Below, one piece after another: positions 1 to 5,945 of a stretch of 11,352 nucleotides of DNA. The stretch is taken from positions 1 to 11,352 of the forward strand of contig JAEYUH010000122.1 of NCBI GenBank assembly GCA_023432725.1, in the 5' to 3' direction. The position numbers were made by a program, and so were the translations under genes. The notes beneath the pieces are model-generated. The model ran no database searches. It was not told the origin of the DNA and was given only the letters and a program-made list of their open reading frames with translations. Numbering within the stretch: position 1 is the first letter of the stretch; every line of letters begins with the position of its first letter. Source of the stretch: Actinomycetes bacterium (GTDB lineage Bacteria > Actinomycetota > Actinomycetes > Propionibacteriales > Propionibacteriaceae).

Positions 1-132
1 GTTGGGGTGGCGGTGGAGTTCCCGGCGCAGCAGCAGGGCCTGCGGCATCACCTCGGTGATGTGCGCCAGCAACTGCGCCAGCAGGTCGGAGGCGGTCGGC
101 GTCGGCCAGGTCACAGCGCCATTCTGACCCAT
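1..132 (-). CDS. M20-family amidohydrolase/peptidase, N-terminal fragment
   Basis: Only the first 44 codons lie in the window; the gene continues past the left edge. The ATG is at 130-132. Translation ends in ALLLRRELHRHPN, which matches the conserved N-terminal LRRxLHxxPE/N motif of M20D amidohydrolases (hippurate, IAA-amino acid and N-acyl amino acid hydrolases). These are metal-dependent cytoplasmic enzymes that cleave N-acyl or peptide amide bonds. The metal-binding residues lie beyond the edge, so substrate and catalytic integrity cannot be judged. It lies 47 bases downstream of the rRNA methyltransferase gene on the same strand and may be the last gene of that operon. No ATG, GTG or TTG occurs in frame between that gene's stop and this ATG, which supports the start, but no strong Shine-Dalgarno site is visible. 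The family call rests on one short motif. Confidence 0.72.
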   Translation of the reverse strand, partial: MGQNGAVTWPTPTASDLLAQLLAHITEVMPQALLLRRELHRHPN

Positions 133-179
133 CCGGCCCGCGCCGCCGCGTGGGCGGACGGCGCGCCGGTCAGTCGCAG

Positions 180-995
180 CTACCGCGAGCCCGCGGTCAC
201 CGGCTCGAACACCCGCAGCGTGACGTCCAGGTGGTCTGCCAGCCCCTCGGTCGGGACCTGCGGGTCGTGGAAGGCGTTGGGTCCCATCGCGACCAGGTCG
301 GCGGCCTGCCCCGCGGTCAGCGAGACCGGGCTGCGCAGGCGGGCAGTGGCGCGGACATCGAAGAACTCCGCGGCCGCCGCGAGCAGCCGGTCCTGCTTGC
401 CGGGCTCGATGCTGAGCAGCCCGTACCGGTCCCGGAGCACGGCCAGGTGGCCGGGGTTGGGGACGAGTACCAGCAGCCGACCTCCCGGAACCACCACCCG
501 GGCGAACTCGGTCAGGTTGCGGGGGGCGAAGACGCTCAGGACGGCGTCCATGCAGTGGTCACGCACCGGCAGGGCGCGCCAGGTGTCGGCCACCACGGAA
601 GCGATCCGCGGGTCTGTGCGGGCGGCGGCCCGCGCGGCGGCGACCGAGACGTCGAGGGCGACCCCCACGGCCCCCGGTTCGTCGGCGAGGGCGCGCCGCA
701 GGTAGTGGCCGGTGCCCGCACCCACGTCGAGGATCCGCCGCGCGGGTCGGGCGTGGCCGGCGACGAGGTCGAGCAGCGGGTCGAAGACCCCCGAGTCGAG
801 CACCCGGGCGCGGGCCGCGAGCATCGCGGGGGTGTCGGCGTTGCGGGGCTGCGGCCCGGCGAGCAGGTTGAGATACCCCTGCCTGGCGACGTCCCAGTGG
901 TGGCCGGCAGGGCAGCGGACCCCGGCGGGGGACAGCGCCAACTCGCCGCCGCAGTGCGGGCAGGCGAGCAGTCCGGTCCCGGCTGCTAACGCCAC
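180..995 (-). CDS. rlmA: RlmA-family 23S rRNA (guanine-N1) methyltransferase
   Basis: The 271-residue product is a SAM-dependent methyltransferase of the RlmA/TlrB family, which methylates N1 of G745 or G748 in 23S rRNA hairpin 35 near the peptide exit tunnel. The N-terminal zinc finger is present: C12, C15, C28 and H32, followed by the family signature DVARQGYLNLL at 35-45. The SAM-binding motif I, LDVGAGTG, is at 89-96. Length matches the roughly 270 residues of E. coli RlmA. Gram-positive members usually modify G748 (RlmAII), and some in macrolide producers, such as TlrB, give tylosin resistance; nothing here separates a housekeeping from a resistance role. The start is GTG at 993-995, 4 bases after the stop of the lipoprotein gene, with a GAAGG-like ribosome site inside the end of that gene, so it is translated within the operon. 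The stop is TAG. The family call is firm and the exact target base is not. Confidence 0.88.
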   Translation of the reverse strand: MALAAGTGLLACPHCGGELALSPAGVRCPAGHHWDVARQGYLNLLAGPQPRNADTPAMLAARARVLDSGVFDPLLDLVAGHARPARRILDVGAGTGHYLRRALADEPGAVGVALDVSVAAARAAARTDPRIASVVADTWRALPVRDHCMDAVLSVFAPRNLTEFARVVVPGGRLLVLVPNPGHLAVLRDRYGLLSIEPGKQDRLLAAAAEFFDVRATARLRSPVSLTAGQAADLVAMGPNAFHDPQVPTEGLADHLDVTLRVFEPVTAGSR

Positions 996-999
996 CGGC

Positions 1000-1758
1000 T
1001 CACACCTTCGAGAACTGCAGCCCCCTGCCGTCCGGGCCGGTCAGCGTCAGGACGCCGCGGTGGTGCTGCACGGAGGTTGCGGCGCCGAGCAGTTCCAGGA
1101 CGAGGGCCTCCTGCTCCATGACGCCCGGCTCGTTGCACATCATCTTGGTGCTGGCCAGGGCGTCCACGGCGATGGTGTCGCCGTCCAGGGTGTACCCGCC
1201 GCGGAAGGAGTTGCAGGCCTTTCCGGACATGCTGTCGGCCTCGAAGGCAAGGGTGACGGTGGTGCCCTCGGCGGGCGCGGTGATCGACGAGCCGTCCACC
1301 ACGCCGCCCAGCAGCCAGGTGGTCCCTGCCAGCTCCAGGGGCGGGACCGGGCCGAGGGACAACACCACGCGGGCGGCCGGGTCGAGCAGTTCGAGCCCGT
1401 CGGCTGCAGGGCGTACCGAGGCGACGGCGGTCAGGGCTGCACCGAACGCGACCTCCTGCTCGGAGCGCCCGGCGTCGGTGCAGGCCATCATGGTCTGGGC
1501 TGCCGGTTCGATGGTCAGCGTGCTGCCGGAGAGCCGGTAGGTGGTGGTGAACAGGTTGCAGCCGTTGTCGCCGGTCAGCTCGCCGCCGCCCCCGAAGTTC
1601 ATGGTCGGCTGGTAGTCGGCCAGGCTGGGTTCGCCGCCGATCGCCGTCACCACCCAGGACGTGCCGCGCAGCGAGGGTGCAGGGCTGGCGGGGACCACCG
1701 CCGTGCAGCCGCTCACCACAAGCACCACCAGCAGCGTCGCTGCCCCCAGCATCCTCAT
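1000..1758 (-). CDS. Secreted lipoprotein with two META (HslJ-like) domains
   Basis: The 252-residue product starts with a short lipoprotein signal: MRM, a hydrophobic stretch LGAATLLVVLVV, and lipobox VSGC with the lipidated Cys at 18. It should be anchored to the outer face of the cell membrane. Two tandem META domains follow, about residues 30-127 and 142-252. Each has the typical N-x-F/C-N loop (NGCN 65-68; CNSF 182-185) and the T-x-M-x-C signature (TMMAC 89-93; TKMMC 204-208). Cysteines pair up as C67/C93 and C182/C208, both 26 apart, suggesting one disulfide per domain. META domains occur in HslJ, linked to heat and novobiocin tolerance, and in many uncharacterised lipoproteins; biochemical function is unknown. 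The ATG at 1756-1758 overlaps the SURF1 stop (ATGA) and follows a strong GAGGAGGA site. An in-frame GTG at 1855-1857 would give an arginine-rich extension hiding the signal peptide and is unlikely. Confidence 0.87.
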   Translation of the reverse strand: MRMLGAATLLVVLVVSGCTAVVPASPAPSLRGTSWVVTAIGGEPSLADYQPTMNFGGGGELTGDNGCNLFTTTYRLSGSTLTIEPAAQTMMACTDAGRSEQEVAFGAALTAVASVRPAADGLELLDPAARVVLSLGPVPPLELAGTTWLLGGVVDGSSITAPAEGTTVTLAFEADSMSGKACNSFRGGYTLDGDTIAVDALASTKMMCNEPGVMEQEALVLELLGAATSVQHHRGVLTLTGPDGRGLQFSKV

Positions 1759-2537
1759 GCGTCCTCCTCGCGCGCGGCTGTTGTCCGCCTCGCCTTCACG
1801 TCCGACCTGATCAGGACGATGAGTCCCACGCCCGCCAGCGCGCTGAACAGGAACCATTGAATCGCATAGGACAAGTGGCTGCCCTCGTCGGCGGCGGGTG
1901 GGAGGACGGGAACGAGCCCGCCTTCCTGCGCCGGTGTGATCTCGAGCATCCCCAGGTAGCCGTCCAGCAGCGGGTACGGCAGGGTGGCCGCGATTGCCTC
2001 CGAGTTGACCAGGCGCACCTGGCCCTCGGTCGGGGTGACTGCCTGCTGGGGTCCCTGCTCATTGCGGCGGACGTGGCCCACGATGGTCACCTGCCCGGTC
2101 GGCGCGGGCGGTGCCGTGGTCGGGAAGTCCTCGCCGGGCGGGCGGAGGCCGAAGCCGCGGTTCACCAACAGATGCCTGCCGTCGGTGGTGCGCAGCGGGG
2201 TCAGCACCTCGTAGCCCGACTGGCCGGCCTGGCTGCGGTAGCGCACCACGAACTGGTGCTCGCCGTCGAAGCTGCCGGTCACGCGCACCCGTTGCCACTG
2301 GTCGGCCTCGACGATCACCGGCCCGAAGACCTGGTCCCACTCCTGCACGGGGGCGTTCTCGTGCACGGCGACCGCCTCGTTGCGCTCTCGGCGCTGCTCC
2401 AGCCGGTCCAACTGCCAGTAGCCGAGGTTCACGAAGGCGATCACAAGGGTCACCACGAACACCGCGAGCGCCACCCAGCGGGGCCACATCCTGCGCCCCG
2501 GCGCAGCGACGCCCATCGGCGCCTGCAGCAGCTTCAC
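1755..2537 (-). CDS. SURF1-family cytochrome c oxidase assembly protein
   Basis: The 260-residue product has the SURF1 layout: one transmembrane helix near each end and a large extracytoplasmic domain between. The first helix is about 21-39 and runs into the family signature LGYWQLDR (38-45), with the conserved WQ(L)xR. The second helix, about 223-243, contains the typical YAIQWFLF motif. SURF1 proteins help assemble aa3-type haem-copper oxidase, probably in haem a delivery, so the host likely respires aerobically. The start is GTG at 2535-2537, overlapping the stop of the DUF3099 gene (GTGA), with a strong GGAGGAGGA site upstream. A longer frame begins at 2765, but that extension is an out-of-frame reading of DUF3099 and looks non-coding. 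The gene ends in an ATGA overlap with the lipoprotein gene. No oxidase subunit gene lies in the window. Confidence 0.93.
   Translation of the reverse strand: MKLLQAPMGVAAPGRRMWPRWVALAVFVVTLVIAFVNLGYWQLDRLEQRRERNEAVAVHENAPVQEWDQVFGPVIVEADQWQRVRVTGSFDGEHQFVVRYRSQAGQSGYEVLTPLRTTDGRHLLVNRGFGLRPPGEDFPTTAPPAPTGQVTIVGHVRRNEQGPQQAVTPTEGQVRLVNSEAIAATLPYPLLDGYLGMLEITPAQEGGLVPVLPPAADEGSHLSYAIQWFLFSALAGVGLIVLIRSDVKARRTTAAREEDA
1761..1769 (-). promoter_or_regulatory. Shine-Dalgarno site fixing the lipoprotein start
   Basis: The minus strand reads GAGGAGGAC just before the ATG at 1756-1758 and lies inside the last codons of the SURF1 gene. Together with the ATGA overlap it sets the start at the M before the signal peptide and implies translational coupling. 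Confidence 0.75.
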
Positions 2538-2863
2538 TCGTCCTCCTCCACCGATCCTGGCAGGGTCTGCGGGCTGGTCAGGGCAGGCCTCGCCAAGTCC
2601 GGTTCCTGCGGCGGGGCGGCGGGTTGGGCGCGCAGGTCGATCGCATTGGCGAGCATCACGGCGAACGCGGGAAGCACCGCCGCGGCGACCAGCAGCAGCA
2701 GGTTCCAAGGCAACGGGGTGATGGTCGCGGCGATGAAGCAGGCCACCCGGACGGCCATCGTCCACAGGTAGCGCCTCCGCCGTGCCCGGGTGTCGAGGGT
2801 GCGGCCGGGCCGGGCGCTGGTGATGACCGGCGCCCGCCGTCCCCTCTCCCGGTCACGAGCCAC
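2534..2863 (-). CDS. DUF3099 small membrane protein
   Basis: The 109-residue product has a basic N-terminus (many Arg, residues 1-33), the segment RRRRYLWTMAVRVACF, and two predicted membrane helices at about 36-50 and 53-74 with the motif LPAFAVMLANAI. This Arg-rich, Y-x-x-M-x-x-R-x-x-C start to the first helix and the AVMLAN end of the second are typical of DUF3099, a family of small actinobacterial membrane proteins with no known function. The tail is acidic, ending in EEDE. The start is a GTG at 2861-2863, 6 bases after a TAGGCT -10 box and without a Shine-Dalgarno site, so the mRNA may be leaderless. It heads the leftward operon and overlaps SURF1 by four bases (GTGA). This suggests, but does not show, a link to oxidase assembly or the cell envelope. 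Confidence 0.82.
   Translation of the reverse strand: MARDRERGRRAPVITSARPGRTLDTRARRRRYLWTMAVRVACFIAATITPLPWNLLLLVAAAVLPAFAVMLANAIDLRAQPAAPPQEPDLARPALTSPQTLPGSVEEDE
2541..2549 (-). promoter_or_regulatory. Shine-Dalgarno site fixing the SURF1 GTG start
   Basis: The minus strand reads GGAGGAGGA 3 bases before the GTG at 2535-2537. It supports the GTG start over any upstream in-frame codon, and it sits inside the last codons of the upstream gene, as expected for coupled translation. Confidence 0.75.
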
Positions 2864-2869
2864 GACCCA

Positions 2870-2875
2870 AGCCTA
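2870..2875 (-). promoter_or_regulatory. Probable -10 box, leaderless promoter of the DUF3099 operon
   Basis: The minus strand reads TAGGCT, then 6 bases, then the GTG start. A TANNNT hexamer at this distance puts transcription start on or next to the start codon, the pattern of actinobacterial leaderless mRNAs. No convincing -35 was seen. Confidence 0.55.
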
Positions 2876-2969
2876 CGGCCCTGCCGGAGGCCTCTCGCGG
2901 GGGCGTGGACGGCGGCGGTATTCCTGCTCGTCAGCGGGTCCGTAGTTCGGGATGGAAGCGGTCACCCGC

Positions 2970-2975
2970 TACCGT
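2970..2975 (+). promoter_or_regulatory. Probable -10 box, leaderless promoter of fabG-fabI
   Basis: TACCGT is followed by 7 bases and the GTG start of fabG. There is no Shine-Dalgarno site in that interval. The 119-bp divergent region 2864-2982 holds this box and the one for the leftward operon; nothing else is evident in it. Confidence 0.5.
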
Positions 2976-2982
2976 TGCCGCC

Positions 2983-3699
2983 GTGACCCACTCTCCACCA
3001 CGCACCGTCCTCGTCACCGGAGGCAACCGCGGCATCGGGCGCGCGGTCGTCGAACGCTTCCTCGCCGACGGTCACAAGGTCGCCAGCTTCAGCCGGGCGG
3101 GAGAGGCACCGGACGGCGCCCTCGGGATCGCCTGCGACGTCGCCGACCCTGCTGCCGTCGACGCCGGCTTCGCAGCCGTGGAGGCCGAGCTCGGACCGGT
3201 CGAGGTGCTGGTCTCCAACGCCGGCATCACCCGCGACACCCTCGTGCTGCGGATGAGCGAGGAGGACTGGGCGCAGGTGATGGACGTGAACCTCGCCGGC
3301 TCCTTCCGGGTCGCCAAGCGAGCAGCGAAGTCAATGATCCGCGGCCGCTGGGGCCGGATCGTCTTCACCGGGTCGGTGGTCGGGTTGTACGGCTCGCCCG
3401 GCCAGGCCAACTACTCGGCGTCCAAGGCCGCCCTCGTCGGGCTGGCGCGCTCGCTCACCCGCGAACTGGGCAGCCGCGGGGTGACAGCCAACGTGGTGGC
3501 GCCGGGCTTCATCGAGACCGACATGACGGCGGTGCTGAGCGACGAGCTGATCGCCAGGTACAAGGCGTCCACCCCCGCCGGCCGGCTCGGCAGGGCCGAT
3601 GAGGTCGCAGCGGCGGTCGCCTTCCTGGCGTCGGAATCCGCGGGGTTCATCTCCGGGGCAGTGATCCCGGTCGACGGCGGCCTCGGCATGGGCCACTGA
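2983..3699 (+). CDS. fabG: 3-oxoacyl-[acyl-carrier-protein] reductase FabG
   Basis: The 238-residue product is a short-chain dehydrogenase/reductase that uses NADPH to reduce 3-oxoacyl-ACP to (R)-3-hydroxyacyl-ACP in type II fatty-acid elongation, in the cytoplasm. The cofactor loop TGGNRGIG is at 12-19, the SNAG motif at 78-81, and the catalytic tetrad is intact: N103, S131, Y144 and K148 (Y-SAS-K). The C-terminus carries the usual PGFIETDM and ISGAVIPVDGG. The start is GTG at 2983-2985, leaving a short N-terminus as in other FabG; an in-frame ATG at 2905 would add 26 residues without SDR character and lies upstream of the probable promoter. fabI follows after 16 bases, an arrangement like mabA-inhA in mycobacteria. 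Identity to characterised FabG is inferred from motifs and context; SDR enzymes can differ in substrate. Confidence 0.93.
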   Translation: MTHSPPRTVLVTGGNRGIGRAVVERFLADGHKVASFSRAGEAPDGALGIACDVADPAAVDAGFAAVEAELGPVEVLVSNAGITRDTLVLRMSEEDWAQVMDVNLAGSFRVAKRAAKSMIRGRWGRIVFTGSVVGLYGSPGQANYSASKAALVGLARSLTRELGSRGVTANVVAPGFIETDMTAVLSDELIARYKASTPAGRLGRADEVAAAVAFLASESAGFISGAVIPVDGGLGMGH

Positions 3700-3715
3700 G
3701 GCAGAGGAGCAAGCT

Positions 3716-4486
3716 ATGGGAATCCTGCAGGGCAAGAGCATCCTGGTCGCCGGCGTGACCATGAACACGTCCATCGGCTATCGGGTCGTCGAACTCGCCC
3801 AGGCCGAGGGCGCGACGGTGGTCGTCTCCAACTTCGGCAGGGCTATGAGCCTGACGGGGCGGATCCTCAAGCGCCTCGACCCGCAGCCTCCGCTGATCGA
3901 GCTCGACGTCAGCGACGACCAGCACCTGGCCACGCTCGCCGACCGGCTGAGCGAGCACGTCGACAGCCTCGACGGGGTCGTCCACTCGATCGCGTACGCC
4001 AACCCGGAGACCGCGCTCGGCGGCCGGTTCCTCACCACCCCCTTCCCCGACGTGGCGACCTCGGTGCAGGTGTCCGCCTACTCGCTGGTGAGCCTGACGA
4101 TGGCGTGCAAGCCGCTGTTCGGCGAGACCGCGTCCGTTGTGGGCCTGACCTTCGACGCCCGCAGCTCGTGGCCCACCTACGACTGGATGGGGGTCTCCAA
4201 GGCCGCCCTGGAGAGTGCCTCGCGTTACCTGGCCAGGTACCTGGGGCCCGAGGGCGTGCGGAGCAACCTCGTCGCGGCCGGCCCGCTGGAGACGATCGCG
4301 AAGAAGGCGATCCCCGGCGCGGAGTCGTTCAACGAGATCTGGGCGAGCCGGGCACCCCTGGGCTGGGACCCGCGCGACCTCACCCCGACTGCCAAGGCTG
4401 TTGTCGCCCTGCTCAGCGACTGGTTCCCTGCTACCACCGGCGAGATGATCCACGTCGACGGCGGACTGCACTCGACCGGAGCCTGA
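3716..4486 (+). CDS. fabI: Enoyl-[acyl-carrier-protein] reductase (NADH), InhA/FabI type
   Basis: The 256-residue product catalyses the last step of each fatty-acid elongation cycle, NADH-dependent reduction of trans-2-enoyl-ACP. It resembles mycobacterial InhA along its length: AGVTMNTSIGY in the cofactor loop (12-22), LDGVVHSIAY (85-94), FDARSSWPTYDWM (146-158), SKAALES (161-167), GVRSNLVAAGP, and ATTGEMIHVDGG near the C-terminus. Catalytic residues equivalent to InhA F149, Y158 and K165 are F146, Y155 and K162; the position matching InhA S94 is S91. Compared with InhA as I recall it, the substrate-binding loop after AAGP is about 10 residues shorter, as in ordinary FabI, pointing to normal-length fatty acids and not meromycolates. 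A GAGGAG site lies 6 bases before the ATG. It forms an operon with fabG. This is the expected target of isoniazid-adduct or triclosan-type inhibitors. Confidence 0.93.
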   Translation: MGILQGKSILVAGVTMNTSIGYRVVELAQAEGATVVVSNFGRAMSLTGRILKRLDPQPPLIELDVSDDQHLATLADRLSEHVDSLDGVVHSIAYANPETALGGRFLTTPFPDVATSVQVSAYSLVSLTMACKPLFGETASVVGLTFDARSSWPTYDWMGVSKAALESASRYLARYLGPEGVRSNLVAAGPLETIAKKAIPGAESFNEIWASRAPLGWDPRDLTPTAKAVVALLSDWFPATTGEMIHVDGGLHSTGA

Positions 4487-4535
4487 CGCCTGCCTCGCCA
4501 CGGAGACTGCAGCGCCAACCCCTGCCGCTGACCGG

Positions 4536-4541
4536 TAGGTT
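4536..4541 (+). promoter_or_regulatory. Probable -10 box, leaderless promoter of the ABC ATPase gene
   Basis: TAGGTT is followed by 7 bases and the ATG at 4549. The only ribosome-site-like bases are a weak GGGA inside that interval. The box lies in the 62-bp gap after fabI, in which no terminator hairpin was seen. Confidence 0.55.
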
Positions 4542-4548
4542 GGGACCC

Positions 4549-5364
4549 ATGGCAGTGGTGGAACTCTCCGACGTCTCGATAGTGCGGTCCGGCGCAACGT
4601 TGCTGGACAGCATCACCTGGACCGTCGAAGAGGACGAACGCTGGGTCATCATCGGACCCAACGGTGCCGGCAAGACCACCCTGCTGCAGGTGGTCGGTGC
4701 GCAGTGGCACCCGAGCCGTGGCACCGCCACCATCCTCGAGGAGACCCTGGGCGCGGTCGACGTGTTCGAGCTGCGTCCCCGGATCGGTGTCACCTCAGCG
4801 GCCCTGGCCGACCGGATCCCCAAGGGCGAGCGGGTCAGCGACGTCGTGATGTCGGCGGCCTACGCCGTGATGGGCCGTTGGCGCGAGAGCTATGACGAGA
4901 CCGACACGGCGCGGGCCGAACTGCTGATGCGCCAGCTGCAGGTCGATCACCTCGGCGACCGTACCTTCGGCACCCTCAGCGAGGGGGAGCGCAAGCGGGT
5001 GCAGATCGCCAGGGCGCTGATGACCGACCCCGAACTGCTGCTGCTGGACGAACCCGCCGCGGGACTCGACCTGTCGGGCAGGGAGGCGCTGGTGGCCACC
5101 CTCGGCGAGTTGTGCGAGGACGAGTTCGCCCCCGCGACGATCCTCGTCACCCACCACGTGGAGGAGATCCCGCGCGGGATCACCCACGCGATGCTGCTCA
5201 AGCACGGCCGGGTGGTGGCCGCCGGTCCGATCGAGACGACCCTCACCGGTCCGCTGCTGTCGGCGACCTTCGACCTTCTGCTGTCGGTCTCCCAGACCGA
5301 CGGTCGATGGGCGGCCCGCGCCGCGCAACGGTTCGGGCAGCGTCCCCCCGCCCGGCTCGCCTGA
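4549..5364 (+). CDS. Stand-alone ABC transporter ATP-binding protein
   Basis: The 271-residue product is a single ABC nucleotide-binding domain with all motifs intact: Walker A GPNGAGKTT (36-44), signature LSEGE (143-147), Walker B LLLLDEPA (163-170) with catalytic E168, D-loop GLD (172-174), and an H-loop with H202-H203 in LVTHHVEEI. The pattern THHVEEIP resembles the YlmA/ModF-like subgroup, often annotated as iron or molybdate importer ATPases. No permease or binding-protein gene lies nearby, so the partner and substrate are unknown. The ATG at 4549 is chosen because it begins the typical VELSDVSIVR strand just after a -10 box; the longer reading from 4105 is an out-of-frame reading of fabI. 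It sits between fabI and the NfeD-SPFH pair on the same strand. In M. tuberculosis, from memory, this position is occupied by ferrochelatase. Confidence 0.85.
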   Translation: MAVVELSDVSIVRSGATLLDSITWTVEEDERWVIIGPNGAGKTTLLQVVGAQWHPSRGTATILEETLGAVDVFELRPRIGVTSAALADRIPKGERVSDVVMSAAYAVMGRWRESYDETDTARAELLMRQLQVDHLGDRTFGTLSEGERKRVQIARALMTDPELLLLDEPAAGLDLSGREALVATLGELCEDEFAPATILVTHHVEEIPRGITHAMLLKHGRVVAAGPIETTLTGPLLSATFDLLLSVSQTDGRWAARAAQRFGQRPPARLA

Positions 5365-5440
5365 CCGCGTCCGTTGAGCACGCCCGGCCCGGGACAACCA
5401 CCCGGCTGGCATCATGGAGGCAACGAGACCGGGAGATCCA

Positions 5441-5902
5441 ATGCTGGAGTGGTTGTCGGACAACGTCTGGGCGCTGTGGTTCGCAGTCGGCGCCGGGCTC
5501 GCGCTGACTGAACTCGCGACGCTCGACTTCATGCTGCTCATGCTCGCCGCCGGTGCGATCGCGGGCGGCGTCACGGCGCTGATCGTCCCGGGCCTGATCT
5601 GGCTGCAGATCGCGGTGGCCGTCGTGGTGTCCGTCCTGATGCTCGGCCTGCTGCGTCCCACCCTGCTGGAGCGGGTGCGCCGGATGCCCGGCTACCGCTC
5701 CTCGTTCGACAACCTGGTCGGCAGCAACGGGGTGGTGGTGGCTGAGGTGACCGCCACCCACGGCGAGGTGAAGCTCGCCGGCGAGGTGTGGACGGCCCGC
5801 AGCGTCGACGGCGGTGTGATAGCCCCCGGCGAGCAGGTCGAGGTCTACAAGATCGACGGGGCGACGGTGGTCGTGTATCCACGCCACCAGGCGCTGCCGT
5901 GA
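5441..5902 (+). CDS. NfeD-like membrane protein (short form)
   Basis: The 153-residue product has a hydrophobic N-terminal half with about three membrane helices (roughly 9-27, 29-49, 52-72) and a C-terminal OB-fold of the NfeD family at about 92-148, with the motifs LVGSNGVV, GEVWTARS and PGEQVEVYKIDG. Short NfeD proteins lack the ClpP-like protease domain and work with an SPFH (stomatin-like) partner in the membrane, as in E. coli YbbK/QmcA and in the mycobacterial Rv1487-Rv1488 pair. The start at 5441 has a GGGAGAT ribosome site 3 bases upstream; an in-frame ATG at 5414 would add nine polar residues and has no better site. The SPFH gene starts 43 bases downstream on the same strand, which supports a functional pair. 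Role in membrane quality control or microdomain formation is family-level inference. Confidence 0.88.
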   Translation: MLEWLSDNVWALWFAVGAGLALTELATLDFMLLMLAAGAIAGGVTALIVPGLIWLQIAVAVVVSVLMLGLLRPTLLERVRRMPGYRSSFDNLVGSNGVVVAEVTATHGEVKLAGEVWTARSVDGGVIAPGEQVEVYKIDGATVVVYPRHQALP

Positions 5903-5915
5903 CCCGTCCGCTCAG

Positions 5916-5921
5916 TAGGGT
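5916..5921 (+). promoter_or_regulatory. Possible -10 box upstream of the SPFH gene
   Basis: TAGGGT lies between the NfeD stop and the SPFH start, 24 bases before the ATG, with a strong GAGGAGGA ribosome site (5935-5942) between. It may give the SPFH gene a short-leader transcript of its own besides read-through from NfeD. No -35 was found. Confidence 0.3.
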
Positions 5922-5945
5922 GGCGGAAACACTCGAGGAGGACCC

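Noticed and set aside
7..989. Long plus-strand reading frames at 7-705 and 150-989
   Set aside because: They are antisense to rlmA, which has clear motifs; their translations are Arg/Gly/Pro-rich with no family signature, as expected from high-GC DNA.
4487..4535. Terminator after fabI
   Set aside because: I found no stem of useful length in this gap; read-through into the ABC ATPase gene remains possible.
4105..4548. N-terminal extension of the ABC ATPase frame
   Set aside because: It is fabI read in another frame; the ATPase domain begins properly at the ATG at 4549, just after a -10 box.
3647..4597. A 316-residue minus-strand frame across fabI
   Set aside because: It is antisense to a well-supported fabI with a low-complexity Arg/Gly/Ala-rich translation; no recognisable domain.
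5365..5440. Promoter or hairpin in the gap before NfeD (CCCGG-C-CCGGG and CATCAT)
   Set aside because: The stem has a one-base loop and the CATCAT hexamer is a poor -10 match; neither is strong enough to call.
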